Below, piece by piece: positions 16,682-26,414 of a DNA stretch of 44,151 bases. A program made the translations under genes and the position numbers. Origin of the DNA: an uncultured Bacteroidota bacterium (GTDB taxonomy: Bacteria; Bacteroidota; Bacteroidia; Bacteroidales; VadinHA17); contig CAIMVD010000280.1 in NCBI GenBank assembly GCA_903844815.1, positions 1-44,151 of the forward strand. Reading direction: 5' to 3'. The notes beneath the pieces were generated by a model. It saw only the letters and a list, made by a program, of their open reading frames with translations, did no database searches and was not told where the DNA came from. Positions within the stretch are counted from its first letter, which is position 1. Every line of letters begins with the position of its first letter.

Positions 16682-19585
16682 TCAGGTTAATCTGCTTTCC
16701 TTGGGAATGAATAGTTCCACTCTGAGACCAGAGTGCACCATGTTTTCAATCAGGTCTGTGTAAACCAGTTTATATTTTTGAGCCGAACCGGGGGGATTGA
16801 ACATTCTTATCCGGGAATGAGTAATTGAAGTACTATGGGGTCGGTCGGCATCAATTATAACAATTTCTTCTCCGGTGGTTATGGCCCGACCGCATCCATT
16901 ATCGGTTATTGAGCATTTCAACAGGTCAGGTCCTATTTCATCAAATGCTATTGAGATATGGCCTTTTCTTTCCAGATTTTTAAACCCATGCCTTATTGCG
17001 TTTTCAACAAAAGGCTGAATGAGCATTGGAGGGATCATTACAAACGCCTCTTTTTCCTTGTTAATGCTCAAAATATCGTAGTCGAATTTGTCAGGAAACC
17101 TCAGCTTTTCCATCCTCAAATAGCTATTAAGAAAGTCTATTTCCTGGTCTATTGTTATCATTTTCCTGGATGCATTTGCAAGAGTAGCCCTGACCACTTT
17201 TGAAAAATCGGAGAGATAAGCAAGCCCTTCTTTTTTCTTTTCTGCAAGGATATAATACTGAATACCAGATACGCAATTGAAAACGAAATGAGGATTCATT
17301 TGTGCCTGTAGGGCTTGCATTTCAAGATAAGCGATTTTATTATCAATTTCAAGCCTTTGTTGCTGTTCTCTTTTTCTTCGACTTAGATACTTGTATACGA
17401 CAATGTTTGATAAGGTTATGAGGACGATCAAAAAAGCCAGCTTAACATACCATAATGCCCACCAAGGATAAAGGATATTGAAATCAACAGAAAAGGGTAA
17501 AGTTTTCCCCAGGGAAGTCATATTAACAGATTCGACTTTCAGGGTATATCGACCTGGAGGAAGATTTGTGTATACAGCATTCCTGTTATAGTTCCAATCA
17601 CTCCATGACTTATCGTAGCCTTCAAGCAGGTAGCGGAACTTGTCGGATCCTGAATTCCTGTAGTTGAAAATATCAAAATGAAAAACAATATTGTTTTCAA
17701 AATATTGCAAGGTTTTAGGTTTCTTGTTTTGAATCTTCCCGTATAAAAATTGCATTACCGTAGCATTCTCAACAGGTTTCTGATTTATTTCCATCCCGGT
17801 AAGCACAATTCTGCCTAAAGATGAAGTATCGGAAAGATATGATTTGGTATTAAGCATAATTAGTTTGTTGCCAGATGCGACCCAAATATTGCCTGATTTA
17901 TCAAGTACAGCTTTTCTGGAAGACAAAGCTGTATATCCATCCTTTTCATCCAATGTTCTTACTATGTATTCCCCCTTGTTGTACAACTTTGCAAGGTCGA
18001 TACAATTTAATCCTTTATTACTTCCAGCCCATAATCTGCCAGAATTGTCAGCCAGGACCCAATGAATACTGTTCCCTGTCAACCCGTGTCTGTTTCCAAT
18101 GCGGTAGTTTATCGCAAGACTATCGGCAACAAGGGTGGCTATAAATATCTCCCCGGAATTTGTACCCCAAATTACATGACCACTATCATCAAAGCAGATA
18201 TCATTAATATTATTGCTGATTTCAGGATTTGTTAAATTAAATTCTGTGAGCATCGCCCCCCTGCTCATCCATAATCCGTTTGACCAGGATGAGTACCATA
18301 TCTGGTTGCCATATTTTCTTATATGGTTGACATTCTGTGGGTTACCCGTCTTGTCAAACATACTTATTTTAGGTATTGGAACTTTTCCTGAATTAACGGC
18401 GTTAAAGTAATCATCCCTGAAACCTGAGTATAAAAATGAGACTCCCCATCCGCAAAGCAATAAGGTATCGCCTGTTTCCTCTAATTCAGAAAAAGCTCCA
18501 CCAGGAGCTAAATAGCTGAAATTCCTTGTTATGTCTTCTGAACTGAATATACCGAGCCGGGAAGAAAAGATAAACGAATGATCTTTTGTTTCAATAACTC
18601 TATAAAAATTAAAGTGGCTCGTTTTTTCAAATAGAGGAAGAGATGAAGAATCAAGTTTACTCGCGTTTAAAAAAAACGGATCAATAATATCTGCAGGCAA
18701 GGGCAGTCTATTCCAAATACGTTGGAAGGTAGTAAACATCTGATGTTTATTGAGAAACTTGTAATCTCCGGGATCTCTTGTATCCATCTGAATCATGTCA
18801 TCAGATCCTGCTATCCAAAGCCTGTCTTTCGAATCAATTAGCAAATCATTTATCTTATTTTCCGTAAGACCAAAATATGATGGCGAATAGTATTCAAAAT
18901 GGCTGAAAGGCACCATAAAAAGCCCTTCATTCAAAGTGCCTACCCAAAGTAAGTCTTGCTGCTTATCGGCATATACGGTCCATATTTCCAAGTCGCTGAT
19001 TCCAAATTCACTTTTGAAGTCTACGAATGAATTCCTGTTATACCTGTATAATCCTCCGTGCATATTTTCAAAGGGGAAAGCCCATGCTGCGAGCCATATG
19101 TCACCCCGTTTATCCTCAGTTATTCCAAAGATTTTCCCCAGAGAGTCATTACTAACAGTTGCGTCAGTTCTTAAAATCTTTATTCCCTTTTCCCTGTCTG
19201 AAAAAACAGTATCACCCCTTGAGGAAATAAATAAAGAAAAACTATTAAGAGGATACCGTTGTCCCCCGTCTCCTGCACTTATAAAAAGATCATTTTCAGG
19301 AAAGTACCTTGTAGGGTTATGCTTACTGTTGGTAGAAACATAAATAAAAGCTCCGGCATCTTCTATCCCTGTAATGAAATCGTCTTTTAGAAAAGAAGGT
19401 ATTTTGAATTCATTTTTTCTGATAATAGTCAATCCTTTATATGTTCCTGCAAAAATTGATTTCAGCCTCTTTGAATAATGAAGTATACGAACACGGTCAT
19501 CAGAGAGTCCTTCTTTTTCAGTGAATCTTGAAAATGCATTTCCGTCATAACTGTATATTCCTTCGCCATAGCTTCCGAACCACAT
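16682..19585 (-). CDS. Propeller-sensor LytS-type histidine kinase, N-terminus missing
   Basis: The first usable ATG (19585) gives 967 residues, but it starts in the middle of a two-component-regulator propeller blade; the same blade continues upstream in frame (VWSIAEDENGT) to a TAA at 19655-19657. No signal peptide is encoded, although this family is normally exported and has one. Two seven-bladed propellers should occupy residues 1 to about 610, followed by a Y_Y_Y domain (about 630-695, NLPPGRYTLKVESVN), a transmembrane helix (about 705-727), and a His_kinase domain with His766 in QMNPHFVFN. A HATPase with PFVENAIRHG and ITDNGCGRA completes it. It would normally phosphorylate a LytTR regulator; none is present. 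It may be a 5'-truncated pseudogene. Confidence 0.8.
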   Translation of the reverse strand: MWFGSYGEGIYSYDGNAFSRFTEKEGLSDDRVRILHYSKRLKSIFAGTYKGLTIIRKNEFKIPSFLKDDFITGIEDAGAFIYVSTNSKHNPTRYFPENDLFISAGDGGQRYPLNSFSLFISSRGDTVFSDREKGIKILRTDATVSNDSLGKIFGITEDKRGDIWLAAWAFPFENMHGGLYRYNRNSFVDFKSEFGISDLEIWTVYADKQQDLLWVGTLNEGLFMVPFSHFEYYSPSYFGLTENKINDLLIDSKDRLWIAGSDDMIQMDTRDPGDYKFLNKHQMFTTFQRIWNRLPLPADIIDPFFLNASKLDSSSLPLFEKTSHFNFYRVIETKDHSFIFSSRLGIFSSEDITRNFSYLAPGGAFSELEETGDTLLLCGWGVSFLYSGFRDDYFNAVNSGKVPIPKISMFDKTGNPQNVNHIRKYGNQIWYSSWSNGLWMSRGAMLTEFNLTNPEISNNINDICFDDSGHVIWGTNSGEIFIATLVADSLAINYRIGNRHGLTGNSIHWVLADNSGRLWAGSNKGLNCIDLAKLYNKGEYIVRTLDEKDGYTALSSRKAVLDKSGNIWVASGNKLIMLNTKSYLSDTSSLGRIVLTGMEINQKPVENATVMQFLYGKIQNKKPKTLQYFENNIVFHFDIFNYRNSGSDKFRYLLEGYDKSWSDWNYNRNAVYTNLPPGRYTLKVESVNMTSLGKTLPFSVDFNILYPWWALWYVKLAFLIVLITLSNIVVYKYLSRRKREQQQRLEIDNKIAYLEMQALQAQMNPHFVFNCVSGIQYYILAEKKKEGLAYLSDFSKVVRATLANASRKMITIDQEIDFLNSYLRMEKLRFPDKFDYDILSINKEKEAFVMIPPMLIQPFVENAIRHGFKNLERKGHISIAFDEIGPDLLKCSITDNGCGRAITTGEEIVIIDADRPHSTSITHSRIRMFNPPGSAQKYKLVYTDLIENMVHSGLRVELFIPKESRLT

Positions 19586-19852
19586 CGTCCCGTTTTCATC
19601 TTCGGCAATTGACCAAACAGAAATTGCTGTACGTAGAATTATTAAGGTTATCCGTTATAAATAATGGAATAATCGTAATACTGTGCAAAATGTATATCAT
19701 GGTTTCAATATAGTGACCTATATTGACTTAAATAATGCGAACAGGATGCCCATGTATCATGGTGGCGCCCTCATATTGTTTGGAATCGGATTGATAACAG
19801 ATATTTAAAATCCACCGAAAAACTTTTAAAGGCAGAAACGAGGTTGATAGTA

Positions 19853-20854
19853 TCACTTGACTATAATTACATTTTCCCTGCTCAGAATCTCCTGAGGAAT
19901 AATGATACTGTACCGGGCTGCTTCTGCGGGATTTATCAGGATATTGGTTTTGGAAACAAATTCAAAGGGGATCTCTCCCGGGCTCTTTCCATCGAGAATT
20001 TGTCCTGCAAGCCTTGCTGCATCAATACCTGCCTGGACGTAATCACGCGAAATAACAACAACGGCTCCCTTTTCCGCCTGGTCGCTGACAAAACCGAAAA
20101 CCGGAATATTCTGGTCGCGGCATATTTTGATAATACTTGGAATGGAGACAGAGGTAAGATTATCGACAATCTGGCATACAATCGAGGGCTGACTGGCAAT
20201 CAGCGACATAGTTGCATCAATTATTTCAACACTTGTATTTACGGGCATTGTGACCAGTTCAATCCCTTCAAGCTCTGCGTGCTTCTTAAGATCTTCCATA
20301 TTCCTCACCGAGTTTATCTCGCCCGGAGAGTAAATGGTGCCTATCTTCTTCATTCCGGGGGAAATCAGCTTTATAAGAGCCACCATTCCCCCGACATCGC
20401 TCAGGGTAGAAATTCCCGTTACGTTGGGAAGATGATCTTCAAAGCTTTTTCCCGCTCCTGCTATCAAAGGATCGGCAATACATGAAAAAACAATTGGAAT
20501 ATCCTTTATTTTATTCACTGCAACCTGCAGGGTTGGTGTGGAAGTAACAAAAATAAGCCGCGGCCTCTCATTCAGCACTGCATCAAATATCATGTTCAGG
20601 GTGCCTATATCCCCCTGTGCATTATAGACCTTCATTTTGTAATCCTTATCGGCTGTTAGCCCCACGAGTGAGAGCCCGTCCTTAATACCCTTCAGGGAAA
20701 GTTCTGAAAGAGGGGAATCGCTGTACTGCACGACTGCAATTTTAAGATTTACCGCTGCAGTTTTTGGAGAATTGCAGGCAGAAAAAATTAATAAAATGGT
20801 TATCAGCCCCAGGAATGAGGCTATTTTCAGCTTAGATGCCAATGCTCTTTTCAT
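19853..20854 (-). CDS. Orphan ABC-type substrate-binding lipoprotein (TrpX-like)
   Basis: The 333-residue protein is a lipoprotein (LIFSAC lipobox, Cys27) of the ABC_sub_bind family, with two lobes: IAVVQYSDSPLSELSLKGIKDGL at the start, DIPIVFSCIADPLIAG in the first lobe hinge and GTIYSPGEINSVRNMEDLKKHAE beginning the second. These domains bind small molecules such as amino acids. Its usual permease and ATPase genes are absent on both sides. The next gene on the same strand is the propeller kinase, 198 bp beyond its stop, so it could act as an extracytoplasmic sensor for a kinase rather than for transport. That is inference. Confidence 0.85.
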   Translation of the reverse strand: MKRALASKLKIASFLGLITILLIFSACNSPKTAAVNLKIAVVQYSDSPLSELSLKGIKDGLSLVGLTADKDYKMKVYNAQGDIGTLNMIFDAVLNERPRLIFVTSTPTLQVAVNKIKDIPIVFSCIADPLIAGAGKSFEDHLPNVTGISTLSDVGGMVALIKLISPGMKKIGTIYSPGEINSVRNMEDLKKHAELEGIELVTMPVNTSVEIIDATMSLIASQPSIVCQIVDNLTSVSIPSIIKICRDQNIPVFGFVSDQAEKGAVVVISRDYVQAGIDAARLAGQILDGKSPGEIPFEFVSKTNILINPAEAARYSIIIPQEILSRENVIIVK

Positions 20855-21002
20855 TTTATAATAATTTTGTTTTTAACCGGTTAGCGATCTGCCTTTTTAT
20901 AATTTAATTACCGCCCTCTTCCTCATATTGTTCAATCCATTTTCCTGTTCCCATTTTTTCTGAACGGGTTATTTTTATTCAGGTAACAAAATACCAGCGG
21001 GA

Positions 21003-24000
21003 TCAATAGAACTGCAGCTGTATGGCTATATTCCCCGAGCCGTATTGTGTTCCGAGGTAAGTAGTGGTAACTATTGTCTGCTGTTGCGTAACAGGATCAA
21101 TGGTGCCGGATCTTTTAGTATAGGTCAGACTCTTTATAGTTTTTTGAGTCTCAGCCGTGCTGAAAGTATGGAAGAAATATCTTGACCAGTCGCCCGGCAC
21201 TCCGGAATAAGGAGTAAGCCAAACATTGCCCAGGACTATCTCAATTTCCACGGTTCTGACAGGATCAGTCGGTAAGTACTGAAGGTTTTCAAGGTGATGG
21301 ATCGTCATGTCGCCCTTGACAAAATTGTATGAAATTGTCTGGGTTACGGATTTCGACCCGGCAATAGTCTCAATCGTTTCATCACCTGTCTGAATATTGT
21401 AAGAGACCTGACCAAAATACTGGGGAAATTTACGTATAGGTCCGGCCGCGTTATCCAGGATACCCAGGCTCTCAGTAACGCCATCAGTCAGCCTGTGGAT
21501 CGTTAAATCCGTGGGTATGAGATACCCGTTGTAAATGCTATAGAAACCTATCGCGTCCCAGTAGTGAAGGTCGGGAACAGGGTAGTATGCAATATCATAG
21601 TTTTCTTCAAAGGTCTTCGATTTATCCTTATTAATGAAAAGCAGGTAAACTTTATCTTTGTTCTCTTCTATGTTCGGAACTTTATGCGGTTCGATAATGA
21701 AACCTGTGCTGTCCTGATCGGAGAGGTCCTCATAAATCATCCTTTTCGTATCACTGTCGTACCGGCAAAGGTAAACCTTGTTATTGGGATCACCGGCAAT
21801 TTTGCGTTTCAGCCTGACTATGGTTTTTTCCATTGTCAGGTTATAAATCTGCAACATTTTTGTTGACAAGTATGGAAGAGACAGCTTGATGTTCTCTTTT
21901 TGGGAAGGCTTGAGCTGACCGGATTTAAAGGTTACATATCTGCTCTGCATGAAGGAAACTGGTGCAAGAAAGAAATATTTAAGAGGATCCTCTCCTGCTT
22001 TTTTATCCAGAAGAGTAAACTTCTCATTTCCGCCTTCGATGAGGTATTTGACAAAATTTTCATACTCGTCGCCGACAGTCGATTTCAGATGTGTGGCAAT
22101 GAAGCCGTCGAGATAACTGAGCCAGCTGCCCAGATATGATGTTTCCCTAAGCAGCTCTTCAGGCTTGAGTTTGTCACCCGGCCTGTAACTCCGCATGTAG
22201 TGGAGGAAAGTACTTGCTGTATTTGCATCAGCACTGTTTACTGTCCTTTTACATATAAGTGGAACATTTGAAAAATCATCCCATGAGGCAGCCAGCAGAT
22301 CAAAGATTGACTTGTTTCCTCCTGAGGCCAGAATGGTCTGATTGAGAAGCTGTTCCGGCTCGGCTGCAGGCATTTCCGTGTCATTCCACACCATCCTGTC
22401 GGCCAGAGGTGCCGTAGCTTCCTGCCAGAAATAATTCTGGGTCAGCATAATCATATAGTAATCCTGGGTATAATGAAAATACTCATGAGCAAGGGATGTT
22501 TTTAGCTCTGAGCGATCGGTGGCGAACATGGGATCGACATACATATATCCCCGTAGTGCCAGATAGCCGCCATAATCCAGACTCCCGGCTGCACTGGCAC
22601 CAGTTATACTCCCCAGATATACGTTGAAACGCAGACCGGGAGTTTCAAGACCGAGACCATCGAATTTATTCATAATATCGGTCAGGTAGCCGGCTATGTC
22701 CTGAGCCATCAGGAGATCTCCGTCTTTGTCGGGATCGGTGTTGGGATTATACCACGATTCCGGTTTATTCTTATAGCTGGTTTCGTAAGCCTGGTAAAAG
22801 TTATCCTCCGAACCAGTACGGTACCTGTAAATAACGTTTACCCTTCCAAAGGTCATAATGTGAGTGTAAGAACCATGCGCGTACTCAAACCATCCAAGCT
22901 TGGTGAGATGGTTCGTTTCAAAGACCAGGGAGCTGTCTTCGAGACTCATTCGTGAGCTGCCGAACGGAACCCATTTGCCGTTGGCCTCATCGTACCATAC
23001 CGCCCTGAATCTGTCGATGTCAAGGGCATTAAACTTATCTTTAAAATTCTTAAGCCTGATAAACAATGGAGCATCAAATACGGAGCCGAAACTTAAATTA
23101 ACATCGTACACTGTTCCTGCAATGACCGAATCGGGAAAAGCAGGCGGGTCATTGAGCTTCTTGATGGTAAGTTTGAAATCTTTTTGAGTGAGGTTGGCAG
23201 GTATCGTTATCTCAATGCTGTCGCGTGAAACCGTGACAGACTTATTCCTTACATTAAGAAGTGTATCGGTAACCTGAATGCCATACGGTTTAATTTTTAC
23301 CGTATCGCTTGGCACCGGATTACAATCGCCATCCTTTATCATATAACGGAACATCATTGGGGTTACCGGTTCCAGGAGTACCTTGTTGCCGGCGACAGAT
23401 ACCTTGTTCTGTTTAAGTGATGCGTTGTTTAAGTTTGTATTTACATCGACCCATTCTCCGGGATTGTATGATGCCTGCCATGAAATTGTTCCTCTTATAC
23501 CGTCGGCCGGAAATAACATGAGGATATTGTCGCTGATGCCCTGGTTGCCGGCTGTTCGTGAACTTAAAACCGTACCATTCTCGAACGGATCAACGGAGGC
23601 TGACTTAATAATCAGGGGTTTGGTCTGAAGTTCAAGTAGTTTCCTGTACTTTTTATTTGTAATGCGGCAGGTGTAGCTCCCTTCATTCTCCTTTTTGAAT
23701 GACTTGAAACTCAGTACAGGCCCTTCCTGAACGAGATCACTACCCTTGTACCACTTGTATTGGTCGGCATAATGCGACATCCTGCTAATTTTCCGGATAT
23801 CAACCCCGGCAGAATCGCCTTCGGGGAATTTCATGATTGAATCCGTCAGCGGAACAATAGACTGGTCCCAGTAGCTGAACTCGTAATCATCCGTGAAGAT
23901 CGTATCGTCGGGCATCATTGACGATGCAATATCATCGAAGATAAATTTATTATTTCTGATATCCAGCGACATCAGGTTAAGATGGCTGATCGGGGGAATA

Positions 24001-26414
24001 GGCCCCGAGAGCAGATTCCTGTTAATATACAACTGCTTCAGACCGGTAAGGAAACAGAAGGTAACAGGAATTCTCGACAGTTTGTTTTCCCTTATTTCAA
24101 GGGTTTCGATTTTGGTAAGGTTTTCAAAAGAAGCCGGAAGATCCGAAAGAAGGTTGTTATTCATCAGGAGTGATGACAACCTGGTCATCTTGCCGAATGA
24201 TTCGGGCAATGATTCAAGTCTGTTGGCTGAAAGATTCATATCCCACAATGCCGGCATATCCCCGAGGTCAGGTATCAGGTCAATTTTATTATTGTCAAGC
24301 AACAGCCTGTAAAGCTTTGTAAGTTTCGAAACGGAGGCGGGAATAGTGGTGATTTCATTATTGGCCGCTTCGATTGACTGCAGCAGGGTGAGCCTTCCAA
24401 TGCTGTCGGGCAAACCTGTGAACTTGTTATTGCTTAGATAAAGGCTTGTCAGTTTTACAGAATTGCAGACAGCGTCGGGCAGTTTACCTTCAAAGCTGTT
24501 TTCTGAAATATAAAAATTCTGGAGATTTGTCCAGGTACCTGTAGAAGCAGGGAAAGATCCTGAGAACTTGTTCTTAGCGATATCAAAGTCTTTTATTAAT
24601 GTCAGGTACCCAATTTTATCCGTAAGGCTTCCGGTTAGGAGATTGTCCCGAACGGAAAAGGTTAACAGTTTTGTGAGGTTTCCTATTCCCGGAGAGATAG
24701 TTCCTGTCAGCTGGTTTATCGCAAGGTTCAGGTCGGTCAGACCTGTCATATTGTAAATCACATCCGGGATACTTCCCGTGAGCTTGTTATCCGACAGATT
24801 AATAGTCGTCAGGTTTGTCAGCTTGCTTATTTCCACAGGTATTGTTCCCGTGAGCTTATTCCTGAAGATCTGAAGTTCTCTCAGGTTTGCTAGATTACCC
24901 GTCTCTGGTGGAATAGTCCCCGAAAGGGAGTTGTTTCCAAGGTTAAGGATGTAAAGCGAGGAGAGATTGCCAATCTCTTTTGGGATACTTCCCGTGATCT
25001 GGTTGGTCCCAAGGTTAAGCTCGTGAAGCATCGACAGGTTGCCAATTTCCTTTGGCAGTGTACCCGATAAGGTGTTCCATGAAAGATCAAGACGAATCAC
25101 TCTCCCGCCAACTGCAGTTACTCCATACCATTTATTGACAGGGGTCTGAAGCCAACCCGTTCTGTTTTTCCATTGATCACCGTTTGTGCTTTTGTAAATG
25201 GCGACAAGTGCAAGGGAGTCTTGTTCATTTGTTTTAATGGGCTTAGGTGATAACCCCACGATTGCCGATCCCTTCATGAAAAAATCATACCCGCCGGCAG
25301 CCTGGAATCCCTCAAGTAAATAATATCCGTCGCTCATCCCCGACCATCCGAAATTCAGATGGAAATAATTATTGTCAAATCCGTCGCATACAACTGTGTG
25401 CCCGAATGACTGATCCGGACTTGAACCTGGTCCAAGCGCATAAAAAACTGGTCGGTTCGAGGCTATTTCATCTCTGATGATCTGATAAAACAACTCAATA
25501 TTGGATCTGAAATCACCCCATTCTATGTAATCAGCATTATTGTACCTGAAGTAGGATTGAAATGCAGTAATCGCGTTGCCAATGCTCGCCCCGCTCATAA
25601 GTAATCCGTTATAGGAGAGATAGCCATAGCCCATATTGACACCCACGCCGCAGTGATACAGAAGCTTGCTAATAGCGGCATTCGGAGAGGAGGGTGAACC
25701 CGGCATCTCGTTCCACTTATAGGTTGTATTTCCGAAATCGGCATTCAGCACCCCGTATTTTGATGTATAGCTGTTTGACCCTGTTCCCGATGAAGGGTAT
25801 TTGAAGTATCTCATAATCTGTCCCATGGTGACAGCAACACAACCAGCGGGAGCCCTTCTGTTTAAAGAGGCATCTAAGGGGCATTCGAGATCATAGAAGC
25901 CGCTTTGATTCCATCGGATTGTATCTTTCTCAAGGAGGGGAGCAACAGCTAAAGTTGTATTTTTTGCTGACATGGTTCCTGAAACAGGCAGCCTGAAATC
26001 TGTTGCCTGCTCGTAGTAATTCCTGAGTATTTTCAGTGCCTGATTGTTTGAGGAAGTGTCGATTCTCCCTTTGTCAGAATAGGCGGTAACAAACATATCG
26101 CCATTAACATCTGCAACTATTGCGAAACCAGAGCCGGCATCCTGGAAAAAATAGAGCTTGTTTCTAACAGTATCGGGAGACTGGTAGACCTCATTCAGTG
26201 AAGAAGTACTTTTTTGAACTTTCTTCCCGGCGAATTTTGAAGAAAGAAACTGTTCGGCAATGGCTTTAGCCCTGATGCTTGCATCTTCCTGGCCATATAA
26301 CCCGGATACGGCTGATGAAAAGATCAGGATAATGAACGATAGCAGAAACGGAGATATTGCCTGAATGGAGCAAGGAAGATTTTTCTTCAGCTGAGTAGTA
26401 ATTGTTCCTTTCAT
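21003..26414 (-). CDS. Giant secreted protein: C10 peptidase, LRRs, Ig-like, HEXXH domain
   Basis: The 1803-residue protein has a signal peptide (cleaved near SGLYGQ, about residue 42). Domain order by eye: a streptopain-type propeptide (45-180); a C10 cysteine peptidase with nucleophile Cys192 (APAGCVAVTMGQ), His339 (FGHTVVCDGF) and FHLNFGWSG; about 17 leucine-rich repeats (408-820), the first nine of the 24-residue plant type (SGTIPxEIGNL), then 23-residue bacterial units; an Ig-like domain (about 875-935); beta-rich linkers; and a domain with LAHEYFHYTQ, the zinc motif HEYFH at 1310-1314, plus EATA with Glu1332 as a possible third ligand. It ends GNIAIQLQFY with no T9SS tail. The start ATG overlaps the stop of the upstream gene (ATGA), so translation is coupled. 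Two protease types in one chain is unusual. The second peptidase is inferred from the motif only. Confidence 0.85.
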   Translation of the reverse strand: MKGTITTQLKKNLPCSIQAISPFLLSFIILIFSSAVSGLYGQEDASIRAKAIAEQFLSSKFAGKKVQKSTSSLNEVYQSPDTVRNKLYFFQDAGSGFAIVADVNGDMFVTAYSDKGRIDTSSNNQALKILRNYYEQATDFRLPVSGTMSAKNTTLAVAPLLEKDTIRWNQSGFYDLECPLDASLNRRAPAGCVAVTMGQIMRYFKYPSSGTGSNSYTSKYGVLNADFGNTTYKWNEMPGSPSSPNAAISKLLYHCGVGVNMGYGYLSYNGLLMSGASIGNAITAFQSYFRYNNADYIEWGDFRSNIELFYQIIRDEIASNRPVFYALGPGSSPDQSFGHTVVCDGFDNNYFHLNFGWSGMSDGYYLLEGFQAAGGYDFFMKGSAIVGLSPKPIKTNEQDSLALVAIYKSTNGDQWKNRTGWLQTPVNKWYGVTAVGGRVIRLDLSWNTLSGTLPKEIGNLSMLHELNLGTNQITGSIPKEIGNLSSLYILNLGNNSLSGTIPPETGNLANLRELQIFRNKLTGTIPVEISKLTNLTTINLSDNKLTGSIPDVIYNMTGLTDLNLAINQLTGTISPGIGNLTKLLTFSVRDNLLTGSLTDKIGYLTLIKDFDIAKNKFSGSFPASTGTWTNLQNFYISENSFEGKLPDAVCNSVKLTSLYLSNNKFTGLPDSIGRLTLLQSIEAANNEITTIPASVSKLTKLYRLLLDNNKIDLIPDLGDMPALWDMNLSANRLESLPESFGKMTRLSSLLMNNNLLSDLPASFENLTKIETLEIRENKLSRIPVTFCFLTGLKQLYINRNLLSGPIPPISHLNLMSLDIRNNKFIFDDIASSMMPDDTIFTDDYEFSYWDQSIVPLTDSIMKFPEGDSAGVDIRKISRMSHYADQYKWYKGSDLVQEGPVLSFKSFKKENEGSYTCRITNKKYRKLLELQTKPLIIKSASVDPFENGTVLSSRTAGNQGISDNILMLFPADGIRGTISWQASYNPGEWVDVNTNLNNASLKQNKVSVAGNKVLLEPVTPMMFRYMIKDGDCNPVPSDTVKIKPYGIQVTDTLLNVRNKSVTVSRDSIEITIPANLTQKDFKLTIKKLNDPPAFPDSVIAGTVYDVNLSFGSVFDAPLFIRLKNFKDKFNALDIDRFRAVWYDEANGKWVPFGSSRMSLEDSSLVFETNHLTKLGWFEYAHGSYTHIMTFGRVNVIYRYRTGSEDNFYQAYETSYKNKPESWYNPNTDPDKDGDLLMAQDIAGYLTDIMNKFDGLGLETPGLRFNVYLGSITGASAAGSLDYGGYLALRGYMYVDPMFATDRSELKTSLAHEYFHYTQDYYMIMLTQNYFWQEATAPLADRMVWNDTEMPAAEPEQLLNQTILASGGNKSIFDLLAASWDDFSNVPLICKRTVNSADANTASTFLHYMRSYRPGDKLKPEELLRETSYLGSWLSYLDGFIATHLKSTVGDEYENFVKYLIEGGNEKFTLLDKKAGEDPLKYFFLAPVSFMQSRYVTFKSGQLKPSQKENIKLSLPYLSTKMLQIYNLTMEKTIVRLKRKIAGDPNNKVYLCRYDSDTKRMIYEDLSDQDSTGFIIEPHKVPNIEENKDKVYLLFINKDKSKTFEENYDIAYYPVPDLHYWDAIGFYSIYNGYLIPTDLTIHRLTDGVTESLGILDNAAGPIRKFPQYFGQVSYNIQTGDETIETIAGSKSVTQTISYNFVKGDMTIHHLENLQYLPTDPVRTVEIEIVLGNVWLTPYSGVPGDWSRYFFHTFSTAETQKTIKSLTYTKRSGTIDPVTQQQTIVTTTYLGTQYGSGNIAIQLQFY

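Noticed and set aside
19665-19811. A 48-codon plus-strand frame (ending GGALILFGIGLITDI) before the binding lipoprotein gene
   Set aside because: It has no start codon before the last third and no recognised family; it may be chance or a tiny remnant.
19844-20485. A 213-codon plus-strand open frame opposite the binding lipoprotein gene
   Set aside because: It is fully antisense to a clear lipoprotein with a lipobox and two-lobe fold; no recognisable domain or signal peptide is seen in the antisense reading.
21003-21200. Possible T9SS sorting tail at the C-terminus of the giant peptidase
   Set aside because: The end (GNIAIQLQFY) lacks the YPNP-like strand, the GxY turn and the basic last strand expected of a type A tail.
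23893-24312. A 139-codon plus-strand frame opposite the LRR array
   Set aside because: Repetitive antisense of leucine-rich codons; no independent support.
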